A stretch of DNA of 9,660 nucleotides, taken from the NCBI GenBank assembly GCA_903851455.1, contig CAINOM010000078.1, forward strand, positions 1-9,660, in the 5' to 3' direction. Origin of the DNA: an uncultured Bacteroidota bacterium. Lineage in GTDB: Bacteria > Bacteroidota > Bacteroidia > Chitinophagales > Chitinophagaceae. The notes under the pieces were generated by a model. The model was not told the origin of the DNA. It was given only the letters and a program-made list of their open reading frames with translations, and made no database searches. The position numbers were made by a program, and so were the translations under genes. Below are positions 1 through 7,299 of the stretch, one piece after another (positions within the stretch are counted from its first letter, which is position 1; the number at the start of each line of letters is the position of its first letter).

Positions 1-120
1 AACGTTTAGGTCCGCTCCATTTTCAATCAGCCCTTTATATTGCCTGTGGGCAAAGATGCCGCTCCACCTGTAGCCAGGCTTGTTCATAGGATAAAACGAT
101 GGGAAAGCCCATATCCTGAG
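1..120 (-). repeat. Direct repeat, copy B (start of second GT4 unit)
   Basis: This is the second copy of the GT4 N-terminal coding segment, in the same frame as the first and joined directly to the end of the first GT4 domain at about position 120. The block probably continues past the left edge, where the rest of the second glycosyltransferase is expected. Confidence 0.8.
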
Positions 121-1356
121 CGCACTATTTTTACTGCATAACTTTGTGTACAACAACCGGGAGGTATCTTTAAAGTTTCCCCATTTTTGCACTATAAAAT
201 TTCGTGCCACCGACCCTAAACGTTCTCTTAATTTTTTGTCGCTTAACAGTTCCAGTAGTTTTTCGGCAAGTATATCTGGCTGTTTGGCAGGTATCAATAT
301 ACCGTTGTCCCCATCCTTGATCAGTTCGTTGTGGCCGCCCACATCGGTGGTTATTACAGGCAGGCCGGAGGAAAGCGCCTCAAGCACCACGTTCGCCATC
401 CCTTCTGAGTGAGAGGGAAGGCAAAAGATATCTGCTATGTTATAGATCTTGTACAACGACCGCGGAGATACTCCGTCCAGCGCGAGGAAAGATGATGTTA
501 ATCCCCGCAGCTCTACTTCCCCTACCAGGTCAAAATCCATCAGTCCTGTGTACACACCAACATGGAAAAAATCAGGATTGACCTTTTTTATTTTTTCAAG
601 AGCATCAAAAAGCTCTATCCATCCCTTTCGCTTACTGGCGGTGCCAATTGTGAGTATGATGGTCTTATCTGTTGGTATATTGTATTCTTTCTTCGTTCGC
701 AGTATATCTTCAGGCAAACCGGGCTTGAAAAAATCATAATCAACGCCCATATAGACCACATCGTACTGCATAGATATGCCGCAGATACGGTTTGCTTCTT
801 TACCCAGGTAGTCGGCCACCACAAATCTCATGTCGGCGCCCACCCATGTGTCTCTGAATTGCTCAAGAGACCCTGGTTTCTCGTGCGGGAATAACACTAC
901 GTCATCCCCAATGCACAGAATAGCCGACCTTATGCCTAACAGGCGTGCAGCCTTCTGTACGATCACAGAATTGGGTGTCCACTGAGAGTAGAAAATATCG
1001 TTTTCAGGGTCCAGCGAAATATTGTTTTCCTTAAAGAAGTCCACGATGGCATCGATGGTTCTTTCTTCAAACGATTTCTTTACATACCGGTTGGGCCGCA
1101 TATTTGCTATGCGCGGATGGAAGATGGTAATACCATTGTAGATTCTTTTGGCAGGGTAGTTGAGCGCAGCATATTGCTTCCATTCAGGATGCAATACCGA
1201 AAATGGGAATGGCGGGTGCCAGGGTACGGGAATGACTACTTTCAGGTCAGCCCCGTTTGCGATTAGTCCTTTATATTGCCGGTGTGCAAAGATACCGTTC
1301 CACCTGAATCCGGTTTCGTCAAAAGGATAAAAAGCAGGGAAAGCCCATACGCTCAT
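1..1356 (-). CDS. Tandem GT4 glycosyltransferase (GT4-GT4 fusion), 3' end beyond window
   Basis: This frame is open for 452 codons from ATG at 1356 to the left edge of the window; I read every triplet and found no stop. An in-frame stop at 1368-1366, just upstream, makes 1356 the only sensible start. Residues 1-412 form one complete family-4 glycosyltransferase. The N-terminal acceptor domain starts WAFPAFYP and has GIFAHRQYKGL, in the style of TuaC-like enzymes. The C-terminal nucleotide-sugar domain has TIGTASKRKGW (about 237-246) and the retaining E-x7-E motif, E318 to E326 in SEGMANVVLEA, followed by GLPVITTDVGG. From residue 413 the chain restarts with a second N-terminus (WAFPSFYP, GIFAHRQYKGLIENGADL), 28 of 40 residues identical to residues 1-40. 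No start codon replaces the methionine there (CTC). It probably transfers sugars to a lipid-linked glycan at the inner membrane. Donor and acceptor are unknown. It follows the methyltransferase by 21 bp. Confidence 0.85.
   Translation of the reverse strand, partial: MSVWAFPAFYPFDETGFRWNGIFAHRQYKGLIANGADLKVVIPVPWHPPFPFSVLHPEWKQYAALNYPAKRIYNGITIFHPRIANMRPNRYVKKSFEERTIDAIVDFFKENNISLDPENDIFYSQWTPNSVIVQKAARLLGIRSAILCIGDDVVLFPHEKPGSLEQFRDTWVGADMRFVVADYLGKEANRICGISMQYDVVYMGVDYDFFKPGLPEDILRTKKEYNIPTDKTIILTIGTASKRKGWIELFDALEKIKKVNPDFFHVGVYTGLMDFDLVGEVELRGLTSSFLALDGVSPRSLYKIYNIADIFCLPSHSEGMANVVLEALSSGLPVITTDVGGHNELIKDGDNGILIPAKQPDILAEKLLELLSDKKLRERLGSVARNFIVQKWGNFKDTSRLLYTKLCSKNSALRIWAFPSFYPMNKPGYRWSGIFAHRQYKGLIENGADLNV
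1237..1356 (-). repeat. Direct repeat, copy A (N-terminal coding segment of GT4)
   Basis: These 120 bases encode residues 1-40 of the glycosyltransferase. They align without gaps to bases 1-120, about 75% identical by hand count at the DNA level and 28/40 at the protein level. The offset is 1236 bp, exactly 412 codons. It marks a gene duplication old enough to have diverged rather than a recent mobile repeat. Confidence 0.85.
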
Positions 1357-1377
1357 AAAAATGGCTTAAAAGAACTG

Positions 1378-2340
1378 TTATTTTCTGTACCGGGCAAACC
1401 ACAATTCCTTCTGTGGTGTATGATGTACCATTGGTTTGTCTGCAGGGTTTATGGCTTTTTTTACTGCCCTTACATACAACTCAGTATTGTTTATGGTCCG
1501 GATCACATCTGTGAATCCATTGTCCTCCAGTAATTTCTTGATGTAGCTATACTCAAAGCGCCTGTTCAGCAATGGGGAGAACAGGTCATGGTTCTGATGT
1601 ATTTTGGTTCTGTCGCCTCCTGCCTTTTCAACCAGGAATTTTTCTTTTTCTTCCCAGGTAGTGAGGGTATTATAGCGCACCCTGTTCTTAAATACTTCTA
1701 TATCCTGTTCGTAGTTCAGGGTTTCCCTTCCGTAGATATTCACGTATATGAAGCCGCCGTCTTTCACCGTATCCATTACCTGCTGGAACGACTTGGTGAA
1801 ACTCGTCACAAATGGCAGCACGCCCCACGACCATGCAAGATCGTATTTCTTACCTGCCGGCAGGTGCGATGATAGTTCCTCCAGCGGGGTAACAATGAAT
1901 TCCTTCTTTACGTCGTTGATATTTTTCAGCTCATCTTTAGTTGCATCGATCGCCGACTGGTTCACATCCACTGCGGTGATGTTGGCACCTAGTTTCGCAA
2001 GGCCATACGACCACCTGCCACCACCGCAGCCGCAGTCTATTACGTCTTTTCCCTTGAACCATTCTTTATCGATCAGCAGTTCGTGTTCGGTGATGATGCT
2101 GGTCAGATTTTCATTGAACCATTTATCACTAAGCATGATCTCACCTTCTCTCAGTTCCTTCCATTGAAATCCAAAAGCATTTTCTGTCTGGGTGGCAGCC
2201 AGTGGCAGTGCATTGTCTACATCATGTATCTGGTTGTACAGCAATTTATACAGCGCATCAATATCCTGTTTGTTACGTTCTATCCTCACGTCGTATGACC
2301 TGAGAATTGGAGACAACATCTGCTTAATTAACTTTTTCAT
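1378..2340 (-). CDS. Class I SAM-dependent methyltransferase
   Basis: The 320-residue product has a Rossmann-type methyltransferase core. Motif I is DCGCGGGRW at about residues 102-110, and the acidic ribose-binding residue lies in AVDVN (D125). The upstream FGFQW segment (about 56-60) is common in methyltransferases of polysaccharide clusters. Residues 15-40 are charged and probably helical, perhaps a short coiled coil. There is no signal peptide or membrane segment, so it should act in the cytoplasm. It sits 45 bp after the GT2 gene and 21 bp before the GT4 gene, so it most likely methylates a sugar nucleotide or the growing glycan, possibly as a terminal cap. The sequence does not show whether the target is a hydroxyl, amine or carboxyl. 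ATG at 2340 begins MKKLIKQML; no good Shine-Dalgarno site is seen. Confidence 0.88.
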   Translation of the reverse strand: MKKLIKQMLSPILRSYDVRIERNKQDIDALYKLLYNQIHDVDNALPLAATQTENAFGFQWKELREGEIMLSDKWFNENLTSIITEHELLIDKEWFKGKDVIDCGCGGGRWSYGLAKLGANITAVDVNQSAIDATKDELKNINDVKKEFIVTPLEELSSHLPAGKKYDLAWSWGVLPFVTSFTKSFQQVMDTVKDGGFIYVNIYGRETLNYEQDIEVFKNRVRYNTLTTWEEKEKFLVEKAGGDRTKIHQNHDLFSPLLNRRFEYSYIKKLLEDNGFTDVIRTINNTELYVRAVKKAINPADKPMVHHTPQKELWFARYRK

Positions 2341-2385
2341 CCTATGCTATTAAAAAATACCGGGAATATGATTAAACGAACTTTC

Positions 2386-3333
2386 TTATTTTTTCAACTT
2401 AAGTAAAGAGGGGAAAAACAGCACCGTAGTAAAATATATAATCTCCTTTATATTTTTCTTATCTGTGTACTTGAGGTAGTCAGACGCATTTTCTGCTACG
2501 TATTTCATTTTCTTCAATCCCTTCAGGTCCTTTGAGCCAAAAATAAGTTTAATTTTCGACATCTGCAATAAACGCCGCCGTATCAGTTTATCATGCCGGA
2601 ACTCGAAATATTCATTCGCCCCGGCAAACAATTTGAACAGATCAGTATACGCTTCTTTTTTTACTTTTTCGGTTTTGGTGATGCCACCGGGATGCTCACG
2701 GTAAACAGCTGTAATACCCGGCAGGCACTTGAATTTACCCTTGTCGCCCAGCAGCAGATGCATCGCCACATCACCACTGGTTGCGTTTGTATAAAAGTCC
2801 GGCAGCGGCCGGGGGAATATGTTCCTGAAAAACATGGTAACCGTAGGTATGAAGCACTTTTCTGCCATAGCCACATCCTCCAGCGTAAACTCATCGCCGG
2901 TAAATTCAGGATAAGGACTGATCGCCTCATTGCCGTGCTGGTCCTGCACCTCTACCCTGGTAAAGCAGAGTGTAAATTCAGGATTGGCCTCCATGAAATC
3001 GAATTGATTTTGCAGTTTTTGCGGATCGGTCCAGAAGTCATCCCCTTCCAGGAAGGCGATGTATTTGCCGCGGCAATGCATCAGGGTATTGGTTGCATTG
3101 AACTTTGCCCCCATGTTCTTTTCCGCATAAAGGGGAACAATGATGTCCGGGTATTTGGCTGCATACTCTTCAATGATCTGCCGGGTCCTGTCTTTTGAAC
3201 CATCCTCACCGATCACCATCTCAAACTTAAAATTGCACTTCTGGTTCACCACACCTTCTAGAGCATCAGCAATAAACTTCTCATGATTATAGGTAATGTT
3301 GCATACACTTACTAACGGCGCCTCACTATTCAT
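2386..3333 (-). CDS. Glycosyltransferase family 2
   Basis: The 315-residue protein is a GT-A fold, inverting family-2 glycosyltransferase. The start is PLVSVCNITYNHEKFI. The nucleotide-binding acidic patch is IGEDGSKDRT (E43, D44), and the metal-binding acidic motif is FLEGDDFW (D98, D99), followed by the usual DPQKLQ helix. The C-terminus (about 240-315) is basic and helical, ending FFPSLLKLKK, and may touch the membrane; I see no clear transmembrane helix. It would transfer one sugar from a nucleotide donor to the lipid-linked acceptor; the sugar cannot be read from sequence. Its ATG lies inside the last codons of the acetyltransferase gene (8-bp overlap, shared bases ATGAATAG), which suggests translational coupling. 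Confidence 0.9.
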   Translation of the reverse strand: MNSEAPLVSVCNITYNHEKFIADALEGVVNQKCNFKFEMVIGEDGSKDRTRQIIEEYAAKYPDIIVPLYAEKNMGAKFNATNTLMHCRGKYIAFLEGDDFWTDPQKLQNQFDFMEANPEFTLCFTRVEVQDQHGNEAISPYPEFTGDEFTLEDVAMAEKCFIPTVTMFFRNIFPRPLPDFYTNATSGDVAMHLLLGDKGKFKCLPGITAVYREHPGGITKTEKVKKEAYTDLFKLFAGANEYFEFRHDKLIRRRLLQMSKIKLIFGSKDLKGLKKMKYVAENASDYLKYTDKKNIKEIIYFTTVLFFPSLLKLKK

Positions 3334-3886
3334 TCCAGTAGTTGTTTTTTCGTATCAGCTCAAAATATTCATCGCGGGTAATCCCCACCACATGCCTGTC
3401 CCAGAATTGGTTTTTTCTAAAGTACCATTTTTTTTGCGTGCCTTCTATAGTCCAGCCACACTTTTTGGTATAAACCCCCAGCGAACCGGCATTGTATTCT
3501 ATTATTGTTGTGTCCAGCCGGTTAAGGCCCAGTTCTTCAAATGCGAATCTCATTATCGCCATTACGGTATCCACCGCGTATCCCTTGCCGCGATGGGTCA
3601 TATCGCCTATGGTTATGCCGTGAGAAGCGTTTTTGTCCTTCCAGTTAATGTCTACCAGGTTTGCTGATCCTATCAGGCCGATCCCCGGCACATCAATAGA
3701 ATACCGCTGGTTAAGGGAGTGAAGATTGAGTGACTCAAACCATTTCTGCTGGTCATTCATGCTGGAAGGGAAATGCCATCCGCCGATCAAAGAGGCTATC
3801 TCGGGATCATTTGTCCATTTATGCAAAAAAGGGAGATCTTCCCTTTCTACAGCCCTCAGTGTTACCAGTTTCCCTTTAATTGCCAT
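3326..3886 (-). CDS. GNAT N-acetyltransferase, RimJ/RimL-like
   Basis: The 186-residue product has the GNAT fold. It starts KLVTLRAVEREDLPFLHKWTND, typical of RimJ/RimL-like and sugar-modifying members such as PseH. The acetyl-CoA pyrophosphate loop is THRGKGYA (about 97-104), and YNAGSLGVYTKKCGWTIEGT (about 131-150) is the classic C-terminal motif with an Asn and a Tyr near the active site. In this setting it probably acetylates the amino group made by one of the adjacent aminotransferases; this is inferred from position. Acylation of a protein amine, as in RimI/RimJ, is less likely here. It begins 9 bp after the DegT-fold gene stop and overlaps the GT2 start by 8 bp, so these are almost certainly one transcript. 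Confidence 0.88.
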   Translation of the reverse strand: MAIKGKLVTLRAVEREDLPFLHKWTNDPEIASLIGGWHFPSSMNDQQKWFESLNLHSLNQRYSIDVPGIGLIGSANLVDINWKDKNASHGITIGDMTHRGKGYAVDTVMAIMRFAFEELGLNRLDTTIIEYNAGSLGVYTKKCGWTIEGTQKKWYFRKNQFWDRHVVGITRDEYFELIRKNNYWNE

Positions 3887-3895
3887 TAGCGCTGC

Positions 3896-4834
3896 TTAAA
3901 TATTATCAATAATACGGTCCATATCGTTCTTATCATATCGCTGGTCTACAGGCAATGCAACAAGATTGTCAGACAAAAAATATTCATAGTTTTCCTTCGT
4001 CGTCCAGCCCCTCACATTCGGCCAGTAATCCGGTATAAAGATCTTCTCGCTGATCAGCGCTTTTCTCAATCCCGGGTTTGATACCAGCAACGGATAGCAA
4101 AGTGGCCCGTTAGCAGAACTAAAATTAATGTTTAGTTCATTAATTTTTGCCAGCTTGTTGTGCAAATATTGAAAATTATCTTCGCGTCGTCGTTTACAAA
4201 AATCATAGTCAATGCCGGCCATTATCGCCTGGCTGATCGCTGACATCGCATTCATATCTGTACCGGAGAGCCGGGCTTCATTTGCTAAAAAGTCACCATA
4301 GCCTGATTCTATGCCTGTATCGTAATATTTAAGGAGGTGGCTGCACGATGCAAAGGATACTTCCCGTTCCAGGGATATCTGTTCAGCCGCATTGGTCTGC
4401 GCATAAGCGCCATCGGGCACACCGAAGAACTTGCGACAGGAATAAAATGTATCTGTATTGGCCTCCGGCCTCGAAAAAAATGCCTGCGAATTGTCAATGA
4501 TCAAATTACGCATTTCCTTACATAACCGGGAAACCGTATCATCCTTCACCCCGAAATAATTGATGTACAAAAAACACTCGCCGTCTTTTACTGCAATATC
4601 TGTCGTTGGCTCCAGCTTATTGTTAACAGCATAAAACGAATGTTTTAACCCCAGTTTTTTGATGGGCTCCAGTAATGCGTCGCAGCAATAATAGGGAAGA
4701 TGGACAAGTGAATATTTATTGACCCGCAGGATGTACTCTAATGCATGCCGTCCTGTATTCAGTTTTATCAATTGATCATGATATTCCAAACCACCCGAAA
4801 ATTCCATTCCTAAATAACCGCCTAGAGTCTTCAT
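3896..4834 (-). CDS. Divergent DegT/DnrJ/EryC1/StrS-fold aminotransferase-like protein
   Basis: The 312-residue product is about 50 residues shorter than typical DegT aminotransferases but keeps the landmarks. LNTGRHALEYIL (about 25-36) matches the cofactor-phosphate SGT-x-AL region. The LIIDNSQAFF segment (about 111-120) supplies the Asp (D114) that pairs with the pyridine nitrogen of PLP, followed by Gln117. YSCRKFFGVPDGAY (about 131-144) aligns with the K-x-x-x-x-x-(E/D)-G segment, making K135 the candidate Schiff-base lysine. The N-terminus (GGYLGMEF) and PYYCCDALL (47-55) look specific to a Bacteroidota subfamily often left as hypothetical. It probably acts on a keto sugar nucleotide, with its amine passed to the adjacent GNAT enzyme, but a non-transaminase role is possible. 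ATG at 4834 is preferred over the internal Met10 because the GGY motif precedes Met10. Confidence 0.72.
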   Translation of the reverse strand: MKTLGGYLGMEFSGGLEYHDQLIKLNTGRHALEYILRVNKYSLVHLPYYCCDALLEPIKKLGLKHSFYAVNNKLEPTTDIAVKDGECFLYINYFGVKDDTVSRLCKEMRNLIIDNSQAFFSRPEANTDTFYSCRKFFGVPDGAYAQTNAAEQISLEREVSFASCSHLLKYYDTGIESGYGDFLANEARLSGTDMNAMSAISQAIMAGIDYDFCKRRREDNFQYLHNKLAKINELNINFSSANGPLCYPLLVSNPGLRKALISEKIFIPDYWPNVRGWTTKENYEYFLSDNLVALPVDQRYDKNDMDRIIDNI

Positions 4835-4855
4835 TGAATTTATCCATATTTATAA

Positions 4856-4883
4856 GTTGTCAGTAATTCCGGTCACCGACAAC
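4856..4883. other. Inverted repeat in the 112-bp intergenic gap
   Basis: GTTGTCAGT and ACCGACAAC form nine-base arms around a 10-base centre, with one mismatch that becomes a G-U pair in the minus-strand transcript. It lies 22-49 bp upstream of the DegT-fold gene start, in an AT-rich gap between two cotranscribed genes (4835-4946). No U-run follows, so it is not a canonical terminator. It could be an operator, an mRNA stem near the ribosome entry site, or chance. I could not identify a convincing Bacteroidota promoter (TTG / TAnnTTTG) in the gap. Confidence 0.4.
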
Positions 4884-4946
4884 AATCATATAAAGGGGTA
4901 AAATTACGATAAAAAGGGCCTTAGGAATTTATTTCGTCATCGCGCC

Positions 4947-6026
4947 TCAATTGTTTATGGTACGCAGTACTATGCGGGCGATCATATCGATAACCTCTTC
5001 TGTAAGATCATGCGACGATGGCAGGCATAAGATACGGCTCGCTATGTCACCGGATATAGGTGTATTGGCGGGTTTTACATAGTTCAGTGTAGACAGGCAG
5101 GGGTAAAAGTAACGGCGGGGCGATATCTTATGCCCCTCAAGTTCTTTGATCACTTTTAGCAATACTTGCTCGCTTTCAAAAATAAAAGGGCAGTAAGCAT
5201 AGTTAAATCCGGCCTGTTCATTTAGGGTTATTCCGCCCAGGTTGGCATGGCCCATCCGCTTATGATAGGTATCCCAGATCAATTTTCGTTTCGCAAGAAT
5301 ATCATCTATGTATTTGAGATTGCACAACCCCATTGCTGCATGGAATTCAGAGTTCTTGCCATTAATACCTACGGTCGCAAATGTCTCTGGCCCGTTGTGC
5401 CCGAAATTGCGCAGGAACGACATTTCCCGCAGCAAATTCGAATCCTTGGTGACTACAGCACCACCTTCGGTGGAATGAAACAACTTGGTAGCATGAAAGC
5501 TCGTAGTACAGATATCACCGAATTCAAAAACTGAACGTCCTTTATAAGTGGTACCAAATGCGTGTGCCCCGTCGTAAATGACCTTTAGGTTATGTTTTGC
5601 GGCTATCTTTTCTATAGCTTCAATATCACATGGATTGCCGAAAACGTGAGTGGCAAGTATCGCTGAAGTCCGGGGTGTTATTGCTGCTTCTATAAGTGCA
5701 GGATCAATATTTAATGACTTTCGGTCTATATCTACAAATACGGGTTCACACCCTTCCCAAACTATAGATGAGGTAGTAGCCACAAAACTGAAAGGCGTGG
5801 TGATGATCTCACCTTTAAGCCCAAGTGCCTTTATGGCGATCTGTAATGCGATGGTACCATTCGACAGAAACAAAAGGTGGTTCACCCCGAGGTAATCCTT
5901 CAGCTTCAGCTCCAGCTCATTCACCAGCGGGCCGTTATTGGTCAGCCATACGCGGTCCCATATACCTTTCAGATATTGTTCGTATTCCTCGAAAGGCGGC
6001 AGAAAAGGCTTTGTAACATTTATCAT
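4947..6026 (-). CDS. DegT/DnrJ/EryC1/StrS sugar aminotransferase, VioA-like
   Basis: The 359-residue protein is a full-length PLP-dependent sugar nucleotide aminotransferase. NVTKPFLPPFEEY and WLTNNGPLVNELE at the N-terminus, SNGTIALQ (55-62), VIYDGAHAFGT (149-159, D152 to the PLP ring) and SFHATKLFHSTEGGA (176-190, K181 as the Schiff-base lysine) are clear. The PFLPP and LTNNGP wording resembles VioA-type enzymes that make dTDP-4-amino-4,6-dideoxyglucose from the 4-keto sugar with glutamate as donor; FdtB/QdtB-type 3-amination is the main alternative. The frame extends to ATG at 6071, but ATG at 6026 is chosen: it gives the family's usual start (MINVTKPF) and a 7-bp gap to wzt instead of a 38-bp overlap, and the extra 15 residues (MLSDLHCRSRLPDLF) match nothing typical. 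No dehydratase for its substrate is in the window. Confidence 0.9.
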   Translation of the reverse strand: MINVTKPFLPPFEEYEQYLKGIWDRVWLTNNGPLVNELELKLKDYLGVNHLLFLSNGTIALQIAIKALGLKGEIITTPFSFVATTSSIVWEGCEPVFVDIDRKSLNIDPALIEAAITPRTSAILATHVFGNPCDIEAIEKIAAKHNLKVIYDGAHAFGTTYKGRSVFEFGDICTTSFHATKLFHSTEGGAVVTKDSNLLREMSFLRNFGHNGPETFATVGINGKNSEFHAAMGLCNLKYIDDILAKRKLIWDTYHKRMGHANLGGITLNEQAGFNYAYCPFIFESEQVLLKVIKELEGHKISPRRYFYPCLSTLNYVKPANTPISGDIASRILCLPSSHDLTEEVIDMIARIVLRTINN

Positions 6027-6033
6027 AAACAGA

Positions 6034-7293
6034 TCAGGTAAGCGTGAACGGCAGTGTAGGTCTGACAGCACCTATCCATTTGCCAAACCAACTGCCGGTT
6101 CTTGGTTCGTCAACAACTTCAAAAGTAAGGATATCTTCAATGGTAAAGATTACCGGTCCCCGGTCCTTAACAAAATAGAGCGTTATGGTGTAAATATCAT
6201 CGTTAAGCAGCCTCGCCGGAATAGTAAGCGTGCTGCTGTGGCGCCCGGTACCAAGCGGCAGTGAGAGTGTGGAAACATTAAAAATACACAGGCCCGCCGG
6301 TGTACTCAGGAAAAGGCTGATATTCAGGTTGCACTCCTTGTGCAAAATGAATTCGAAAGTGAGGTCCATCTCTGTTGCCACATCTATCGCGTCCGTATCT
6401 TTTTGTAGCTTAGGATTTAGCCGTGCGCTCATAATGCTCAGGTACTCATTGCCCGGGGCTTCGTCCTCATTACTCCATTCAGCCGCAATGCAATTTTTTA
6501 CTTCACGACTCAGGTAGTTGTTGATCACTTTATCGGTATCACCCTGGTCCACAATGTGGCCGGCCTTCAGGTAAATAGCGCTCTTACACAGGCTTTGCAC
6601 CGCCTGCATATTGTGGCTTACAAATATGATAGTACGGCCGTGGCTGGCCACATCGCTCATTTTGCCAAGGCATTTTTTTTGAAACTCTGCATCGCCCACC
6701 GCCAGCACCTCATCCACGATAAGTATCTCCGGCTCCAGGTGTGCCGCCACGCCAAATGCAAGGCGAACATACATGCCCGATGAATATCTTTTTACCGGTG
6801 TATCTATGTACATCTGCACACCCGCAAAATCCACGATCTCGTCAAATTTCCGCAATATCTCTTTCCGGGTCATGCCCAGTATAGCTCCGTTCAGGAATAT
6901 ATTCTCACGCCCGGTAAGCTCCGGATGAAAGCCAGTGCCTACTTCAAGCAGCGAAGCGATGCGGCCTTTCACTTTTATCTGCCCGGTTGTCGGGCTGGTC
7001 ACACGCGACAGTAATTTCAGCAGTGTAGACTTCCCCGCGCCATTTTTACCAATGATACCGAGTGTATCCCCCTTATTTATTTCAAAATTGATATCTTTCA
7101 AAGCCCAGGCAAAATCACTCTGCACATTTTTAGTACGGTCGTTCTCTGCCCCTATTTTCAGGTACGGATCTTCCTTACCCCTTGCCAGTGCCCACCACCT
7201 TTTCAGGTCATGGCTCAGCGTGCCGGTGCCCACCTGGCCCAGCCGGTATAGTTTTGAAATATTCTCCGCTCTTATGACTACTTCTTTACTCAT
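6034..7293 (-). CDS. wzt: ABC polysaccharide exporter ATPase with C-terminal glycan-binding-type domain
   Basis: The 419-residue product is the ATP-binding subunit of an O-antigen/teichoic-acid type exporter. Residues 1-260 form the ATPase: Walker A GKNGAGKST (82-90), the EVGTGFHPELTGREN loop typical of Wzt/TagH (117-131), signature YSSGM (170-174), Walker B ILIVDE (190-195) and the switch histidine in VSHN (H227). Residues from about 272 to 419 are a separate domain, predicted beta-rich, as in long Wzt proteins, where it binds the modified end of the exported glycan; short Wzt homologs of about 250 residues lack it. The protein acts on the cytoplasmic face of the inner membrane, paired with the permease encoded 6 bp upstream. 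Starting ATG at 7293 gives MSKEVVIRAENISKLY, the expected first strand. Confidence 0.93.
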   Translation of the reverse strand: MSKEVVIRAENISKLYRLGQVGTGTLSHDLKRWWALARGKEDPYLKIGAENDRTKNVQSDFAWALKDINFEINKGDTLGIIGKNGAGKSTLLKLLSRVTSPTTGQIKVKGRIASLLEVGTGFHPELTGRENIFLNGAILGMTRKEILRKFDEIVDFAGVQMYIDTPVKRYSSGMYVRLAFGVAAHLEPEILIVDEVLAVGDAEFQKKCLGKMSDVASHGRTIIFVSHNMQAVQSLCKSAIYLKAGHIVDQGDTDKVINNYLSREVKNCIAAEWSNEDEAPGNEYLSIMSARLNPKLQKDTDAIDVATEMDLTFEFILHKECNLNISLFLSTPAGLCIFNVSTLSLPLGTGRHSSTLTIPARLLNDDIYTITLYFVKDRGPVIFTIEDILTFEVVDEPRTGSWFGKWIGAVRPTLPFTLT

Positions 7294-7299
7294 TGCTGC

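Noticed and set aside
1..1356. Pseudogene or truncated GT4
   Set aside because: There is no internal stop or frameshift and the catalytic motifs are intact; the missing end is due to the window edge.
2593..3198. 201-codon plus-strand frame opposite the GT2 gene
   Set aside because: It lies wholly antisense to a well-supported glycosyltransferase, has no recognisable motif, and is most likely a codon-bias shadow.
6027..6071. Longer start for the VioA-like aminotransferase at 6071
   Set aside because: It would add 15 residues atypical of the family and overlap wzt by 38 bp; ATG at 6026 gives the standard N-terminus.
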